Positions 51,983 through 60,398 of a DNA stretch of 64,000 nt are shown here, piece after piece. The notes under the pieces were generated by a model. That model was not told the DNA's origin and ran no database searches. It saw nothing but the letters and a program-made list of their open reading frames with translations. The DNA comes from DATLZB01 sp035574175 (GTDB taxonomy: Bacteria; Pseudomonadota; Alphaproteobacteria; Rhizobiales; Hyphomicrobiaceae). How positions within the stretch are numbered: the first letter of the stretch is position 1; every line of letters starts with the position of its first letter. A program made the position numbers and the translations under genes. The stretch lies in NCBI GenBank assembly GCA_035574175.1, contig DATLZB010000015.1:1-64000 (forward strand), written 5' to 3'.

Positions 51983-52819
51983 TCAGCGCGTTATACCCGG
52001 TTCGCGCACCGCAAGCTCTCCTTCGCCGTGATCCTGCAGTAGGCGGTTTACGAAGGCAGCGACCTGCGCCAACGCCGCTTCGGGTGCCTCGCGGTGCGGG
52101 GCGTGGCGCACGCCGGCGAACAGAGCGACCTCGAGGGGGCAATGGCATGCCTCCCGCGCCACCTCGATCTGCCGCACAGTCCCGTACTGATCCTCATCGC
52201 CTTGTAGGATCAATATGGGCACGCGGATGTAGGCGAGGTCCTCGGTGATGTCCCACTTGCGAAACTCGGGATCGAGCCAAACGTCACACCAGCCACGGAA
52301 GGTGGCTTCGACATCCTCGTGCCAGCGCGCGAGTTTGGCGCGCAACTCGCCCGCCTCGAAGGCGGCCCTGGTGCGCGCGATCTCGGCGAGCCCGGTATCT
52401 TCGGTGAAGAAGTGCGGCGCCATTAACACGAGCCCGCGCACGCGATGATCCTGGATGGAGCCCGCGTAGATGGCGGCGATCGAAGCGCCGTCGCTGTGAC
52501 CGAGGAGAAGACCGCGGCGGAAGCCGATCGCGTCCAGCAACACGGGCAGCACCTCGCGCGCCTCGCGCTCCATGAAGTCAAGCGGCCGCGGCAGTCGGGC
52601 CGGGCTGGATCTGCCGTAGCCCGAGCGGGAGTAGGCGAGCACGGCGGCGCCGGTCGCAGCCTGCAACCGGTCCGGAAAGTCCCCCCACAGGCCGACGCAA
52701 CCGAGGCCTTCGTGCAGCATGACGATGCACGGCGCTTCAGACGGCGTCGGCCCGATCCGGCGGTACTCAAGCCGTAGGCCTGCAAGATCGAGGGTTCCGG
52801 CGGCTTCCAGGCTGCTCAT
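51983..52819 (-). CDS. Alpha/beta hydrolase upstream of boxC
   Basis: 278 aa. Oxyanion region VMLHEGLGCVGLWGDFPDRL, nucleophile elbow LLLGHSDGASIAAIYAG (Ser), acidic LILQGDEDQYGT and catalytic His in GVRHAPHREAPE. Such a hydrolase accompanies box genes in several proteobacteria and may act as a thioesterase or on a ring-opening product. It lies 33 bp upstream of boxC, so it is probably cotranscribed. Confidence 0.87.
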   Translation of the reverse strand: MSSLEAAGTLDLAGLRLEYRRIGPTPSEAPCIVMLHEGLGCVGLWGDFPDRLQAATGAAVLAYSRSGYGRSSPARLPRPLDFMEREAREVLPVLLDAIGFRRGLLLGHSDGASIAAIYAGSIQDHRVRGLVLMAPHFFTEDTGLAEIARTRAAFEAGELRAKLARWHEDVEATFRGWCDVWLDPEFRKWDITEDLAYIRVPILILQGDEDQYGTVRQIEVAREACHCPLEVALFAGVRHAPHREAPEAALAQVAAFVNRLLQDHGEGELAVREPGITR

Positions 52820-52849
52820 GGACCGTCCGCTACTGCACTACGCATACGT

Positions 52850-53806
52850 TCATGCAGCGGCAGCCACGCCCATGTAAGAGTCGAACGCGGCCCAGAACCG
52901 GCCACGGATGTCGTCGGTTTCCTGAAGTATCTCATGCTTGGCGTTGGCGAGAATAACGTGGGTACCAACCTTGAGGCGACTGGCAAAATCCTCGATGGCG
53001 CGCGGCTCGACCACGGTATCGCGCCCGGCGATGAAGAACATCAGCGGTATGGAGATGCGGCGCGCGTAGCTCGGATCGTTGAGCATGGCCATGGAGCGAA
53101 GGGCGGCGCGCAACCAGCCAACGGTCGGACCGCCCAGCACCAAATGGGGGGCGGCCTCGGACAACATGCGATTGCGGGTGTAGCGCTCGCGGTCGGAGGT
53201 CAGCACGTTGTTTTCGAACGAGGACAGCTCGTAGGGCGCCGAGGAGCTGCCCGCGGTGTAGCTGCGGGCAAGGCCGATGCTGCTGCAGGTCTCGGCGTAC
53301 GCCCGCACCAGTCCTTGCGGCAGGCCGAGCTGAGATGGATGCAGTTTTATCATGGGCGCGACCAGCACCATGCGCTCAAACCAGGTGCCTGGTGTTCCGG
53401 CGTTGCGCAGCAGGATGTTGCCTCCCATGGAGTGGGCGAGCGCGAGATAGGGTGGCGGACAGTCCGGCAGCACGATGTCGCGCATGAAGCAGGCGAGGTC
53501 GCGGTCGTACTCGGAGAAGTCGCGGATGTGGCCCTTGTGCCGATCGGCGAGCGGGCGGTAGGAGCCTCCTTGGCCGCGCCAGTCCATGATCGCAACGGCG
53601 AACCCTCGCCGGCGCAGATCGGCGATGACTTCGAAGTACTTCTCGATGAACTCGGTGCGCCCGCTGAAAATGCACATGGTGCCGCGGCGTGGCCCGCGAG
53701 TGGCAGCGAAGCAGGCGTAGCGCAGCGGGGCCCCGTCGTAGCCGCGGAAGGTGCCGACCACCGCCCCGCTCGGCACCGGGTTCCTGGCGATTGCAACCAG
53801 CTCCAT
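52850..53806 (-). CDS. Alpha/beta hydrolase, monoglyceride lipase/lysophospholipase-like
   Basis: 318 aa from the ATG at 53806 (a GTG four codons earlier is possible). The segments GTMCIFSGRTEFIEKYFEVI, IMDWRGQGGSY, nucleophile LALAHSMGGNILLR (Ser), MFFIAGRDTVVEPRA and ANAKHEILQETDDIRG (His) match the lysophospholipase PldB-like family. It lies 30 bp upstream of the box-associated hydrolase on the same strand. Lipid substrate presumed from family only. Confidence 0.87.
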   Translation of the reverse strand: MELVAIARNPVPSGAVVGTFRGYDGAPLRYACFAATRGPRRGTMCIFSGRTEFIEKYFEVIADLRRRGFAVAIMDWRGQGGSYRPLADRHKGHIRDFSEYDRDLACFMRDIVLPDCPPPYLALAHSMGGNILLRNAGTPGTWFERMVLVAPMIKLHPSQLGLPQGLVRAYAETCSSIGLARSYTAGSSSAPYELSSFENNVLTSDRERYTRNRMLSEAAPHLVLGGPTVGWLRAALRSMAMLNDPSYARRISIPLMFFIAGRDTVVEPRAIEDFASRLKVGTHVILANAKHEILQETDDIRGRFWAAFDSYMGVAAAA

Positions 53807-53906
53807 TGCGGTCCCCACAAGCGACGGCGCGGCGCGCCGTCAGCCCCGTCTATAGCAGCCGGCACAACGCTACAACAGTGAGGGACGGAAACAGGCCGTG
53901 GACGGC

Positions 53907-54386
53907 TCAATACCCCCGATACGGGCGGCGATGGCGCCAGGCGAAGTCGGAGGGATGAACCTCGACGAAGCGCTGCTCGAGTACGCGACCATTGCAGCGG
54001 TCGAGGCGGAGGTCGAAGGCGGCGCCGTTCCAATCGTGCACACGCACGAAGATGAAGCGGTCATCGAAGCCGAATTCGACGACGCTGCGCCAACCCTGCC
54101 GGCGGAGCTGTTCGTGGATCAGCGCGCCCGGCACGCACCGCTCCGCGTAACGGTCATAGCCCCAATGGGGGTAGACGGGGGCATGGGCGCGGGGTGGGGG
54201 CGGCGGTCGATACGCTTCGGGATGAGGCTGCCCGTAACGGGGCGGAGGCGGCTCGCGATCGCGCTCGCTATAACGCGGGGGAGCGTAAGGCGAGTCCTGG
54301 CCGTAGAGGTCGGCGGGAAAAGCGGGCCCGGCGCCGGCGGCCAAGATGATGGCAACGGCTGCGGCTGTCCACGACCTGTCCGACAT
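53907..54386 (-). CDS. Secreted proline-rich protein of unknown function
   Basis: 159 aa from the ATG at 54386. Signal peptide about residues 1-25 (AIILAAGAGPAFPA). A Pro/Tyr/Arg-rich stretch (about 30-75) precedes a compact C-terminal domain with a Cys near residue 84, RRQGWRSVVEFGFDDRFIFV and FDLRLDRCNGRVLEQRFVE. The last part resembles a PepSY-like or periplasmic sensor fold but I cannot name it. It is probably periplasmic. Confidence 0.7.
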   Translation of the reverse strand: MSDRSWTAAAVAIILAAGAGPAFPADLYGQDSPYAPPRYSERDREPPPPRYGQPHPEAYRPPPPPRAHAPVYPHWGYDRYAERCVPGALIHEQLRRQGWRSVVEFGFDDRFIFVRVHDWNGAAFDLRLDRCNGRVLEQRFVEVHPSDFAWRHRRPYRGY

Positions 54387-54547
54387 GATCCTGTCCTTCT
54401 GCGTGGCGCACAAGAGCCTTGCGAGCATTGCGGCAGGAATGTGAATGAGCGGTGAACGTGGGTTTTTTGCGACGCGGGCGCGATGCCTGGTTCAGTCCTC
54501 GGCGGGCTTCAGGGGACCCCCGACCGGTGCACGACAACAGCCGGGGC

Positions 54548-55516
54548 TCAACCGCTCTGTGCCCGGATCGCGGCCCGCAGTCGGGCGAGGCCGCCGCCCT
54601 TCTTCACCGAGCCGGGAAGCGGGTGGCCGACGATCGCCTCGGCAAGCTCGGCGCAGGCGATCAGGCGATCGAGGTCGACGCCGGTGGCAATCCCCATCTC
54701 CTCGCACATGAAGACGAGATCCTCGGTGCATACGTTGCCGGCGGCGCCGGCATGCCTGGCGAACGGGCAGCCGCCAAGGCCGCCGACCGAGGCATCGAAG
54801 TGGGCAACCCCCATTTCGAGCCCGGCGTAGGCGTTGGCCAGCCCCAACCCGCGGGTGTCGTGAAGGTGGAGTGAGATCGGCGTTTCGGGATAGCGTTCTT
54901 GAACGGCGCCCACCACGCGCTTTACCGATTCCGGCGTCGCCCAGGCCATGGTGTCGGCCAGCATCAGCCAGCGAAGCCTGGCGCCGTACTCGGCGGCGAT
55001 GTCGAGGATCTCACCGCACAACGCGACCACGCGGGACACGGGAATGTCACCCTCGTAGTTGCAGCCGAAAGCGGCCATCACGCCACCGCGCTCGATGGCG
55101 ACACCCTTCTCGCGGTAAAGCGCCGCGATCCGCCGCTGGGCGGCAAGCTGCTCGGCGGGCGTACGGTTCTGGTTGCGTTTGAGGAACGCGGCCGAGGCAG
55201 TCAGCGAGATGTAGCCCTCCATGTAAAGGCGGCCGGTGGCGAGCGCCCGCTCGAAGCCTCGCTCGTTGAGCCAGAGCGCCGTGTAGGCGACGCCCGGCTC
55301 GAGCGTGATGCCCGCCACCACGGCTTCCGCGTCCGCCATGCCAGGCACCAGCTTAGGATTGACGAACGAGACCACCTGGATGCGATCGAGGCCGGTCTTG
55401 GACAGCGCGTCGATCAGCTCGATCTTGCGCGCGGTCGGGATCGGCCCCTTTTCGATCTGGAAGCCCTCGCGCGGGCCTTCCTCGGTAATGTGAATGCGGT
55501 TCGGCAGAGGGGTCAT
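54548..55516 (-). CDS. Hydroxymethylglutaryl-CoA lyase-family enzyme
   Basis: 322 aa HMGL/DRE-TIM metallolyase. Start motif ITEEGPREGFQIEKG (metal Asp-equivalent replaced by the EEGPREG form common in bacterial relatives), SFVNPKLVPGMADAE, SLHLHDTRGLGLANA (two His), and the signature ASVGGLGGCPFARHAGAAGN with catalytic Cys. HMG-CoA lyase splits HMG-CoA into acetoacetate and acetyl-CoA; related enzymes cleave other acyl-CoAs. It may serve leucine degradation or the lower part of an aromatic pathway. Confidence 0.85.
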   Translation of the reverse strand: MTPLPNRIHITEEGPREGFQIEKGPIPTARKIELIDALSKTGLDRIQVVSFVNPKLVPGMADAEAVVAGITLEPGVAYTALWLNERGFERALATGRLYMEGYISLTASAAFLKRNQNRTPAEQLAAQRRIAALYREKGVAIERGGVMAAFGCNYEGDIPVSRVVALCGEILDIAAEYGARLRWLMLADTMAWATPESVKRVVGAVQERYPETPISLHLHDTRGLGLANAYAGLEMGVAHFDASVGGLGGCPFARHAGAAGNVCTEDLVFMCEEMGIATGVDLDRLIACAELAEAIVGHPLPGSVKKGGGLARLRAAIRAQSG

Positions 55517-55645
55517 CGGCAGCGGTTTCCGCTGGCTGCTCCAAACTCAATGCTAATCCGTCTACCGAGGGCCGCGGTAGTGGCGTTGGTGTGCGATGTG
55601 CAGGTGCCCGGCCGCAATACGGCTCTCCAATCCAATCCCGCCCGG

Positions 55646-55966
55646 CTACTTCTTCTTGGCGGGCGCCGCCTTCTCCAGCTTGATCACGGTGAACTGACCG
55701 TTCACTTTGTCGGCCTCGAACTTGATCTTGTCGCCGGGCTTGACCTGTTTCAGCATCTCCGGATCGCCGGCCTTGAACACCATGGTCATGCCCTCGTCCA
55801 TGTCGAACTTCTTCATGGGCCCGTGCTTGATGGTGATCTTGCCGGTCTCCGCGTCGACCTTCTTCACCTCCCCGTCGACCATCGGCGATTGGGCGAGCGC
55901 GGCTGTTCCGGAAAGCGCCATGAGCGAGGCGCACGCGGCCAAGGCAAGTCCTCTGATCCTTGTCAT
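55646..55966 (-). CDS. CusF-like periplasmic copper-binding protein
   Basis: 106 aa. Signal peptide about 1-25, then the small CusF-type OB fold: VKKVDAETGKITIKHGPMKKF and DEGMTMVFKAGDPEMLKQVKPGDKIKFE (read in parts). The His and paired Met (MTM) ligands are present, but where CusF has a Trp next to the methionines an acidic residue appears to stand instead. Likely a periplasmic Cu(I)/Ag(I) chaperone. It ends the copper operon, 12 bp after the cupredoxin gene. Confidence 0.86.
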   Translation of the reverse strand: MTRIRGLALAACASLMALSGTAALAQSPMVDGEVKKVDAETGKITIKHGPMKKFDMDEGMTMVFKAGDPEMLKQVKPGDKIKFEADKVNGQFTVIKLEKAAPAKKK

Positions 55967-55978
55967 CTGACACTCTCC

Positions 55979-56473
55979 TTACTTCGCTTTCGTCGCCTTT
56001 GCGGGAAGCACGATCACATGGGCCTCCATCCCCGCCCCCAGGTGACCGGGGATGAGGCAGCCGATGTGAAACTTCCCAACCTTGGTAAACCGCCAAAGCA
56101 CCTCGGCCGTTCCGTTGGGCTTGATGCGCTTCATGTTGGGCTCGTCATGCTCCATTTCCGGATGCTTCTTCATGTCCTCCGCGTGCTTGAGGTTCTCTTC
56201 CAGCGTGGCCAGTACGAACTCGTGCTCGAGCATGCCCTTGTTGGTTATGCGGAATCGGATCTGGTCCCCTTGCGTGACGGTGAAGGTGTGCGGCTCGAAC
56301 GTCATCTTTCCATCCAACTCGTTCATGATCACCTCGACGACCCGGTTCGGCTTGTCTTCGTCCCCGGGGCGGCCGAACGCGGTTTCCTCATGACCACTCG
56401 GCCCGTGGGCAAATGCAGCCGCCGTAAACGCGACAGCCAAGGTGGCGCCCGCGAGCGCGCTTTTGAGACTCAT
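55979..56473 (-). CDS. Periplasmic cupredoxin
   Basis: 164 aa with signal peptide (about 1-22). A plastocyanin-like domain with type 1 copper ligands His84 (MLEHEFVL), Cys139, His144 and Met149 (GCLIPGHLGAGM, spacing C-x4-H-x4-M). A Met/His-rich loop (about 95-114) lies between. This resembles cupredoxins found in copper-resistance clusters (CopI-like). It is between the multicopper oxidase and the CusF-like gene. Confidence 0.88.
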   Translation of the reverse strand: MSLKSALAGATLAVAFTAAAFAHGPSGHEETAFGRPGDEDKPNRVVEVIMNELDGKMTFEPHTFTVTQGDQIRFRITNKGMLEHEFVLATLEENLKHAEDMKKHPEMEHDEPNMKRIKPNGTAEVLWRFTKVGKFHIGCLIPGHLGAGMEAHVIVLPAKATKAK

Positions 56474-56530
56474 TGATCATGCCTTTCCTGCTGTTGACGA
56501 CCTGACTTCGAATGGCGCACGGACCATCGG

Positions 56531-57931
56531 TCAATGATTGGCGTGTCCGCCGCCCTTGCTCCCGGGCTTCACCGCCCGGAATTCGATTCCGCCCTGACTG
56601 GCCTGCTCTCTCGGTCGCGCCGGCTCACCGAGCCGCGCCTGCTGCGTGTCGACTTCGTAGGACACCGTGCGCTCCGGATGCTGGTACCAGCCGGGGTCCT
56701 TGTAGTCGTTGCGATCGAGCCCTTCGCGAACCTTCACCACCGAGAACATGCCGCCCATTTCTATGGGGCCGAACTGGCCGAAGCCCGTCATCATCGGCAG
56801 CGTGTTGTCGGGCATCGCCATCTCCATCTCACCCATCTCGGCCATGCCGGCGGACCCCATGGGCATGTAGTCGGGCGCCAGGCGCCGGATCTTCCTGGCC
56901 GCTTCGCGAAGGTTGACACCGATGTAGGTTTTCACGTTGTGGCCCATGGCGTTCATGGTGTGGTGCGACTTGTGACAGTGAATGGCCCAGTCGCCGGGAT
57001 AGATCGCATCGAACTCGAACGCCCGCATCTGCCCCACCGCAACGTCGACGGTAACCTCAGGCCAGGCCGCCCGCTCGTCCACCCAGCCGCCATCCGTGCA
57101 CGTCACCTTGAAGTCGTAGCCGTGCATGTGAATGGGATGGTTGGTCATGGTGAGGTTGCCGATCCGGATGCGTACCTTGTCGCCCTTGCGAACGACGAAA
57201 TGGTCGATGCCGGGAAACACGCGGCTGTTCCAGCACCAGAGGTTGAACTCGAGCATGGTGTTGACCTTCGGCACGTAGGCGCCCGGTTCGATGTCGAAGG
57301 CGTTCATCAGAAATACGAAGTCGCGGTCCACCCGGCGCCACTTCGGGTCCCGCGGATGGACAACGAAGAAACCCATCATGCCCATCGCCATCTGAACCAT
57401 TTCGTCTGCATGCGGATGGTACATAAAGGTGCCGCTCTTCTTGAGCTCGAACTCGTAGACGAACGTCTTGCCCGGTTTGATGTGCGGCTGGGTGAGCCCG
57501 CCGACCCCGTCCATGCCATTGGGCAGAAGCTGGCCGTGCCAATGGATGGTGGTGTGCTCGGGAAGCCGGTTGGTGACGTAGATGCGCACCTTGTCGCCTT
57601 CGACGGCCTCGATGGTGGGGCCCGGCGACTGTCCGTTGTAGCCCCACAGGTGCGCCTTCATACCCGGTGCAAGCTCACGCACAACCGGCTCGGCGACCAA
57701 GTGAAACTCCTTCCAGTCGCCGTTCATCCGCCACGGCAGCGTCCAACCGTTGAGCGTGACAACCGGCTGATAATCCGGCCCCGACGGCGGATAAAGTGGC
57801 GGTTGCATAAGCGGCGAGGATTGGGTCGGCGCTTCCGGAATGGCGGCCGCAGCGATGCGCCCGCTCACCTGGCTGGCACCGAGCATGGCAAGTCCGGAGG
57901 TGGTGAGGAACGTCCTTCGGGAGATGGTCAT
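56531..57931 (-). CDS. Multicopper oxidase of copper-resistance type
   Basis: 466 aa. Twin-arginine signal SRRTFLTTSG at the N-terminus. All copper motifs are present: HWHGQ (His130, His132), HPHADE (His172, His174), HPIHMHG (His265, His268, His270) and HCHKSHHTMNAM (His318-Cys319-His320, His324, Met329). A Met-rich segment near 353-400 (MPMGSAGMAEMGEMEMAM) is typical for cuprous oxidases. It would oxidise Cu(I) in the periplasm. It lies between the TolC-type gene and the cupredoxin gene. Confidence 0.94.
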   Translation of the reverse strand: MTISRRTFLTTSGLAMLGASQVSGRIAAAAIPEAPTQSSPLMQPPLYPPSGPDYQPVVTLNGWTLPWRMNGDWKEFHLVAEPVVRELAPGMKAHLWGYNGQSPGPTIEAVEGDKVRIYVTNRLPEHTTIHWHGQLLPNGMDGVGGLTQPHIKPGKTFVYEFELKKSGTFMYHPHADEMVQMAMGMMGFFVVHPRDPKWRRVDRDFVFLMNAFDIEPGAYVPKVNTMLEFNLWCWNSRVFPGIDHFVVRKGDKVRIRIGNLTMTNHPIHMHGYDFKVTCTDGGWVDERAAWPEVTVDVAVGQMRAFEFDAIYPGDWAIHCHKSHHTMNAMGHNVKTYIGVNLREAARKIRRLAPDYMPMGSAGMAEMGEMEMAMPDNTLPMMTGFGQFGPIEMGGMFSVVKVREGLDRNDYKDPGWYQHPERTVSYEVDTQQARLGEPARPREQASQGGIEFRAVKPGSKGGGHANH

Positions 57932-57954
57932 GGCCTACTCCATGTACCTGCCGA

Positions 57955-59406
57955 TCAGTGACCTTGGCCGTCCGCGCCCGCGTTCACCCTCGCCAGTGCG
58001 GCCTCGGCAACCTCGGTGCCGCCCCTGCCACCGACGATGGCGGTGTGGAGATCGACGGAAGCAAGCCAGAAATCGCGACGCGCCTCGATGGCCTGGACGT
58101 TGGCGGCGATGCGCGCGCGGGAGTCGGCGAGCAGCGCGAAGAGGTCGCTGATCATGGCGTTGTAGTTGAGCAGCGTCTCTTCCGAGATGATTTGGCGCAG
58201 CGGCAGAATCTCGCGGTCATAATGGCGCGCGATGTCGTAGGCGCCCCGATAGCTCTGGTAGGCCTCGCGCGCTTCCCCACGTACAGCGACTGCCAGCTCG
58301 AGCAGCCGATTGACCGAGCGCATGTACGTCTCCTCGGCAAGACGGGTGCGGGCCTCGCCGAAGTCGTAGATCGGGATCTGGAACTCGACCTCGAACCCGC
58401 GCCGCTTGGTCTTGTCGACCTCGACGTCGGCGCCCTCCCGCTTGGTTTCCTTTTCCGCCGTACTAGCGCCGGTCACCTCGAGCACGTTGATGAACCTTGT
58501 GGCTTCGGTGAGCCCGAGTTCCTTGGCGAGCCGCTCGACCTCCATGTGCGCGATGATCAGATCGACGCGCCGACGAACCGCCTCGCGTTCCACCGCGGCA
58601 ATGGACATCGGGCGCGCCGGCAGGGTGGGCAGCGCATCGGGAAGACGGACATTGGCATCGCCCCCCCACAGCCCGAGCGCACGGATCAGGCGTTCGCGGT
58701 CGAGCCTCTCGCGCAGCCTGGCCGCCGCGAGCTGCCCGCTGACCTCGGCATAGAACACGTGCTCGCGCGCCTGCTCCAGCTTGGACATGGCGCCGGTCTC
58801 ACCGAGACCCTTGGCGACATCGGACAGCGCCTCGGCCGATAAACGCATGTCCTCGAGAAACTTGGCGGTCTGCCGCGCCGCCACCGCCCGATAGTAGGCC
58901 CGGCGGGCCTCGGCGGCAGTGCGCAGTGTAGCTTCGACGGCGCGCAGCTGCGCTTGCCTGAACTTGACTTCAGCGATCTCGCGCCGACGCGGCAGGCTGA
59001 GCAGCGCCAGCACGTTCTGCACAAGCTGGCGCTCGATCTCATAGCCGCCGGAGCCCAGCAATCGCGAGAGCGCCACCGTCGGCGGCGGAGGCAGACTTGC
59101 TTCCACCATCTCCGCCTCGGAGATGCCAAGCTCGTTGTAGGCCGCCTGCAGGCCGCGATTGTTGAGGAGGGCGATTTCGATGGCGGCTCCAACCGTCAGC
59201 GGCCTCTTGATCAGAGACTTCACACGCGCCGAGGCGACGGCGGCCTCCCGTTCGTTCCTGATCTTGACGACGTCCTTGCCGAGTTCGGCCGCTGCGGCCG
59301 CCTGCACCGTGGCCATGCCCCCGTCGGCGGCGAAATTGGCGCAGCCGGAAAGCGCTAGCGCCAACAGCGCCGCGAGCGGCCCAAACATCAAGCGAGCGAG
59401 TCTCAT
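57955..59406 (-). CDS. TolC-family outer-membrane lipoprotein
   Basis: 483 aa from the ATG at 59406, overlapping the preceding stop as ATGA. Lipobox LALALSGCANF near residues 16-26. The body is the long alpha-helical OEP repeat (AIEIALLNNRGLQAAYNELGIS; PIYDFGEARTRLAEETYMRS), two internal repeats. It usually forms the exit duct of an RND efflux system, but no RND or adaptor gene follows here. It may act in copper export, as in other copper operons. Confidence 0.9.
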   Translation of the reverse strand: MRLARLMFGPLAALLALALSGCANFAADGGMATVQAAAAAELGKDVVKIRNEREAAVASARVKSLIKRPLTVGAAIEIALLNNRGLQAAYNELGISEAEMVEASLPPPPTVALSRLLGSGGYEIERQLVQNVLALLSLPRRREIAEVKFRQAQLRAVEATLRTAAEARRAYYRAVAARQTAKFLEDMRLSAEALSDVAKGLGETGAMSKLEQAREHVFYAEVSGQLAAARLRERLDRERLIRALGLWGGDANVRLPDALPTLPARPMSIAAVEREAVRRRVDLIIAHMEVERLAKELGLTEATRFINVLEVTGASTAEKETKREGADVEVDKTKRRGFEVEFQIPIYDFGEARTRLAEETYMRSVNRLLELAVAVRGEAREAYQSYRGAYDIARHYDREILPLRQIISEETLLNYNAMISDLFALLADSRARIAANVQAIEARRDFWLASVDLHTAIVGGRGGTEVAEAALARVNAGADGQGH

Positions 59407-59714
59407 TTGCTCTTCTCCGGCGGCTGTCCGGTCTTCAGGCGGGGAGCCACTTCCCGGTTGAGCTGCTCCCAACCCTTCGGCGTGACGGGACGGAAACTCA
59501 GAGTGCCCTCGGTGAGGGGCCGATAGGGAGCGAAGGGAACGGGTGCATCTGGATCGGCCGGGCTCCCCGCACCCACAGCCCTGGGCGGAGGCTCGACATG
59601 ATCCGCCGCAATGGCCGGTGCGGTTCCACTCAGTCCGGCGACGAGGAGCGCACACAGCGCAGCCGATCCGCTGTAGCGGTGGGCGCGCCCCGCAGAATGG
59701 GACGTCGACGGCAT
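59403..59714 (-). CDS. Small periplasmic protein of the copper operon
   Basis: 103 aa from the ATG at 59714. Signal peptide about residues 1-37 (ALCALLVAGLSGTAPAIA). The mature part is Pro-rich and ends GWEQLNREVAPRLKTGQPPE. I do not recognise a family. It is translationally coupled to the TolC-family gene (shared ATGA), so its product likely works with that lipoprotein or the multicopper oxidase. Confidence 0.75.
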   Translation of the reverse strand: MPSTSHSAGRAHRYSGSAALCALLVAGLSGTAPAIAADHVEPPPRAVGAGSPADPDAPVPFAPYRPLTEGTLSFRPVTPKGWEQLNREVAPRLKTGQPPEKSK

Positions 59715-59784
59715 GAAGGTATCCTTCGCTGTATGAAGGCTTGAAACGCCGGATAAATCCGGCCGCGGCAACGCAGTCGGGACG

Positions 59785-60258
59785 CTAGCGTCTCGGCGGC
59801 CTCTTGAGGGGATCGGGAGAGGTCCCGGCGGGTCCGGCCGGATCGGGCCGAAACCATGCCGCCGTCACAGCAAAAGAAGCCGGCTCCGGCCCGGCAATCA
59901 TCGAGTCGGCCGCGTTGCAATTGAGGCCGCAGCAGCCGGAGCCGACGCAAGCTTGAGAGCTGACGGCCTGCCCCTGCGCAAGGCCAGCGTGCTCATGATC
60001 GGCGGTATCGTGCATGTGAGAGCCCGACGATGTGCCGGCGGCCACATCATGTTGGGCATGGTGGGGGCAGGGTGCTTGGTCAGAGGCCGCCTGCGAGAAC
60101 ATGGCATGTGCGGCCGCGGCGAGCGAGACGGCCGGCGCCACGACGAGCGCAACGGTTATGATCCAGATCAAGACGCGGCCACGAGATACGAAATGTCTCA
60201 CGCCAAAGAGCATTTGCTCGCCAAGTCGATTCGGCCCGGCCTCGTTGTCGGCTAGCAT
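59785..60258 (-). CDS. His/Cys-rich membrane or periplasmic protein at head of the copper operon
   Basis: 157 aa; the start may be the ATG at 60258 or at an internal Met near residue 16. One hydrophobic segment (RVLIWIITVALVVAPAVSLA) is followed by a His/Cys-rich domain: ASDQAPCPHHAQHDVA, SHMHDTADHEHAG, and SGCCGLNCNAAD. The clustered soft ligands fit metal binding. It resembles short proteins found before copper-resistance genes, though I cannot name a family. It lies 70 bp upstream of the next gene. Confidence 0.72.
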   Translation of the reverse strand: MLADNEAGPNRLGEQMLFGVRHFVSRGRVLIWIITVALVVAPAVSLAAAAHAMFSQAASDQAPCPHHAQHDVAAGTSSGSHMHDTADHEHAGLAQGQAVSSQACVGSGCCGLNCNAADSMIAGPEPASFAVTAAWFRPDPAGPAGTSPDPLKRPPRR

Positions 60259-60398
60259 GATTTAACGGAGGCCGCAATTGCACTTAGGATACAATCGTTT
60301 GTGACTGTTTTTCGAGGGGGAAGGTGGGGTCGGAAGGGACCTCCGCAGGAGCGTCTGTTATGGTGGCCTCCTGCATGAAGCTGCACTGAAGGTGGCCC

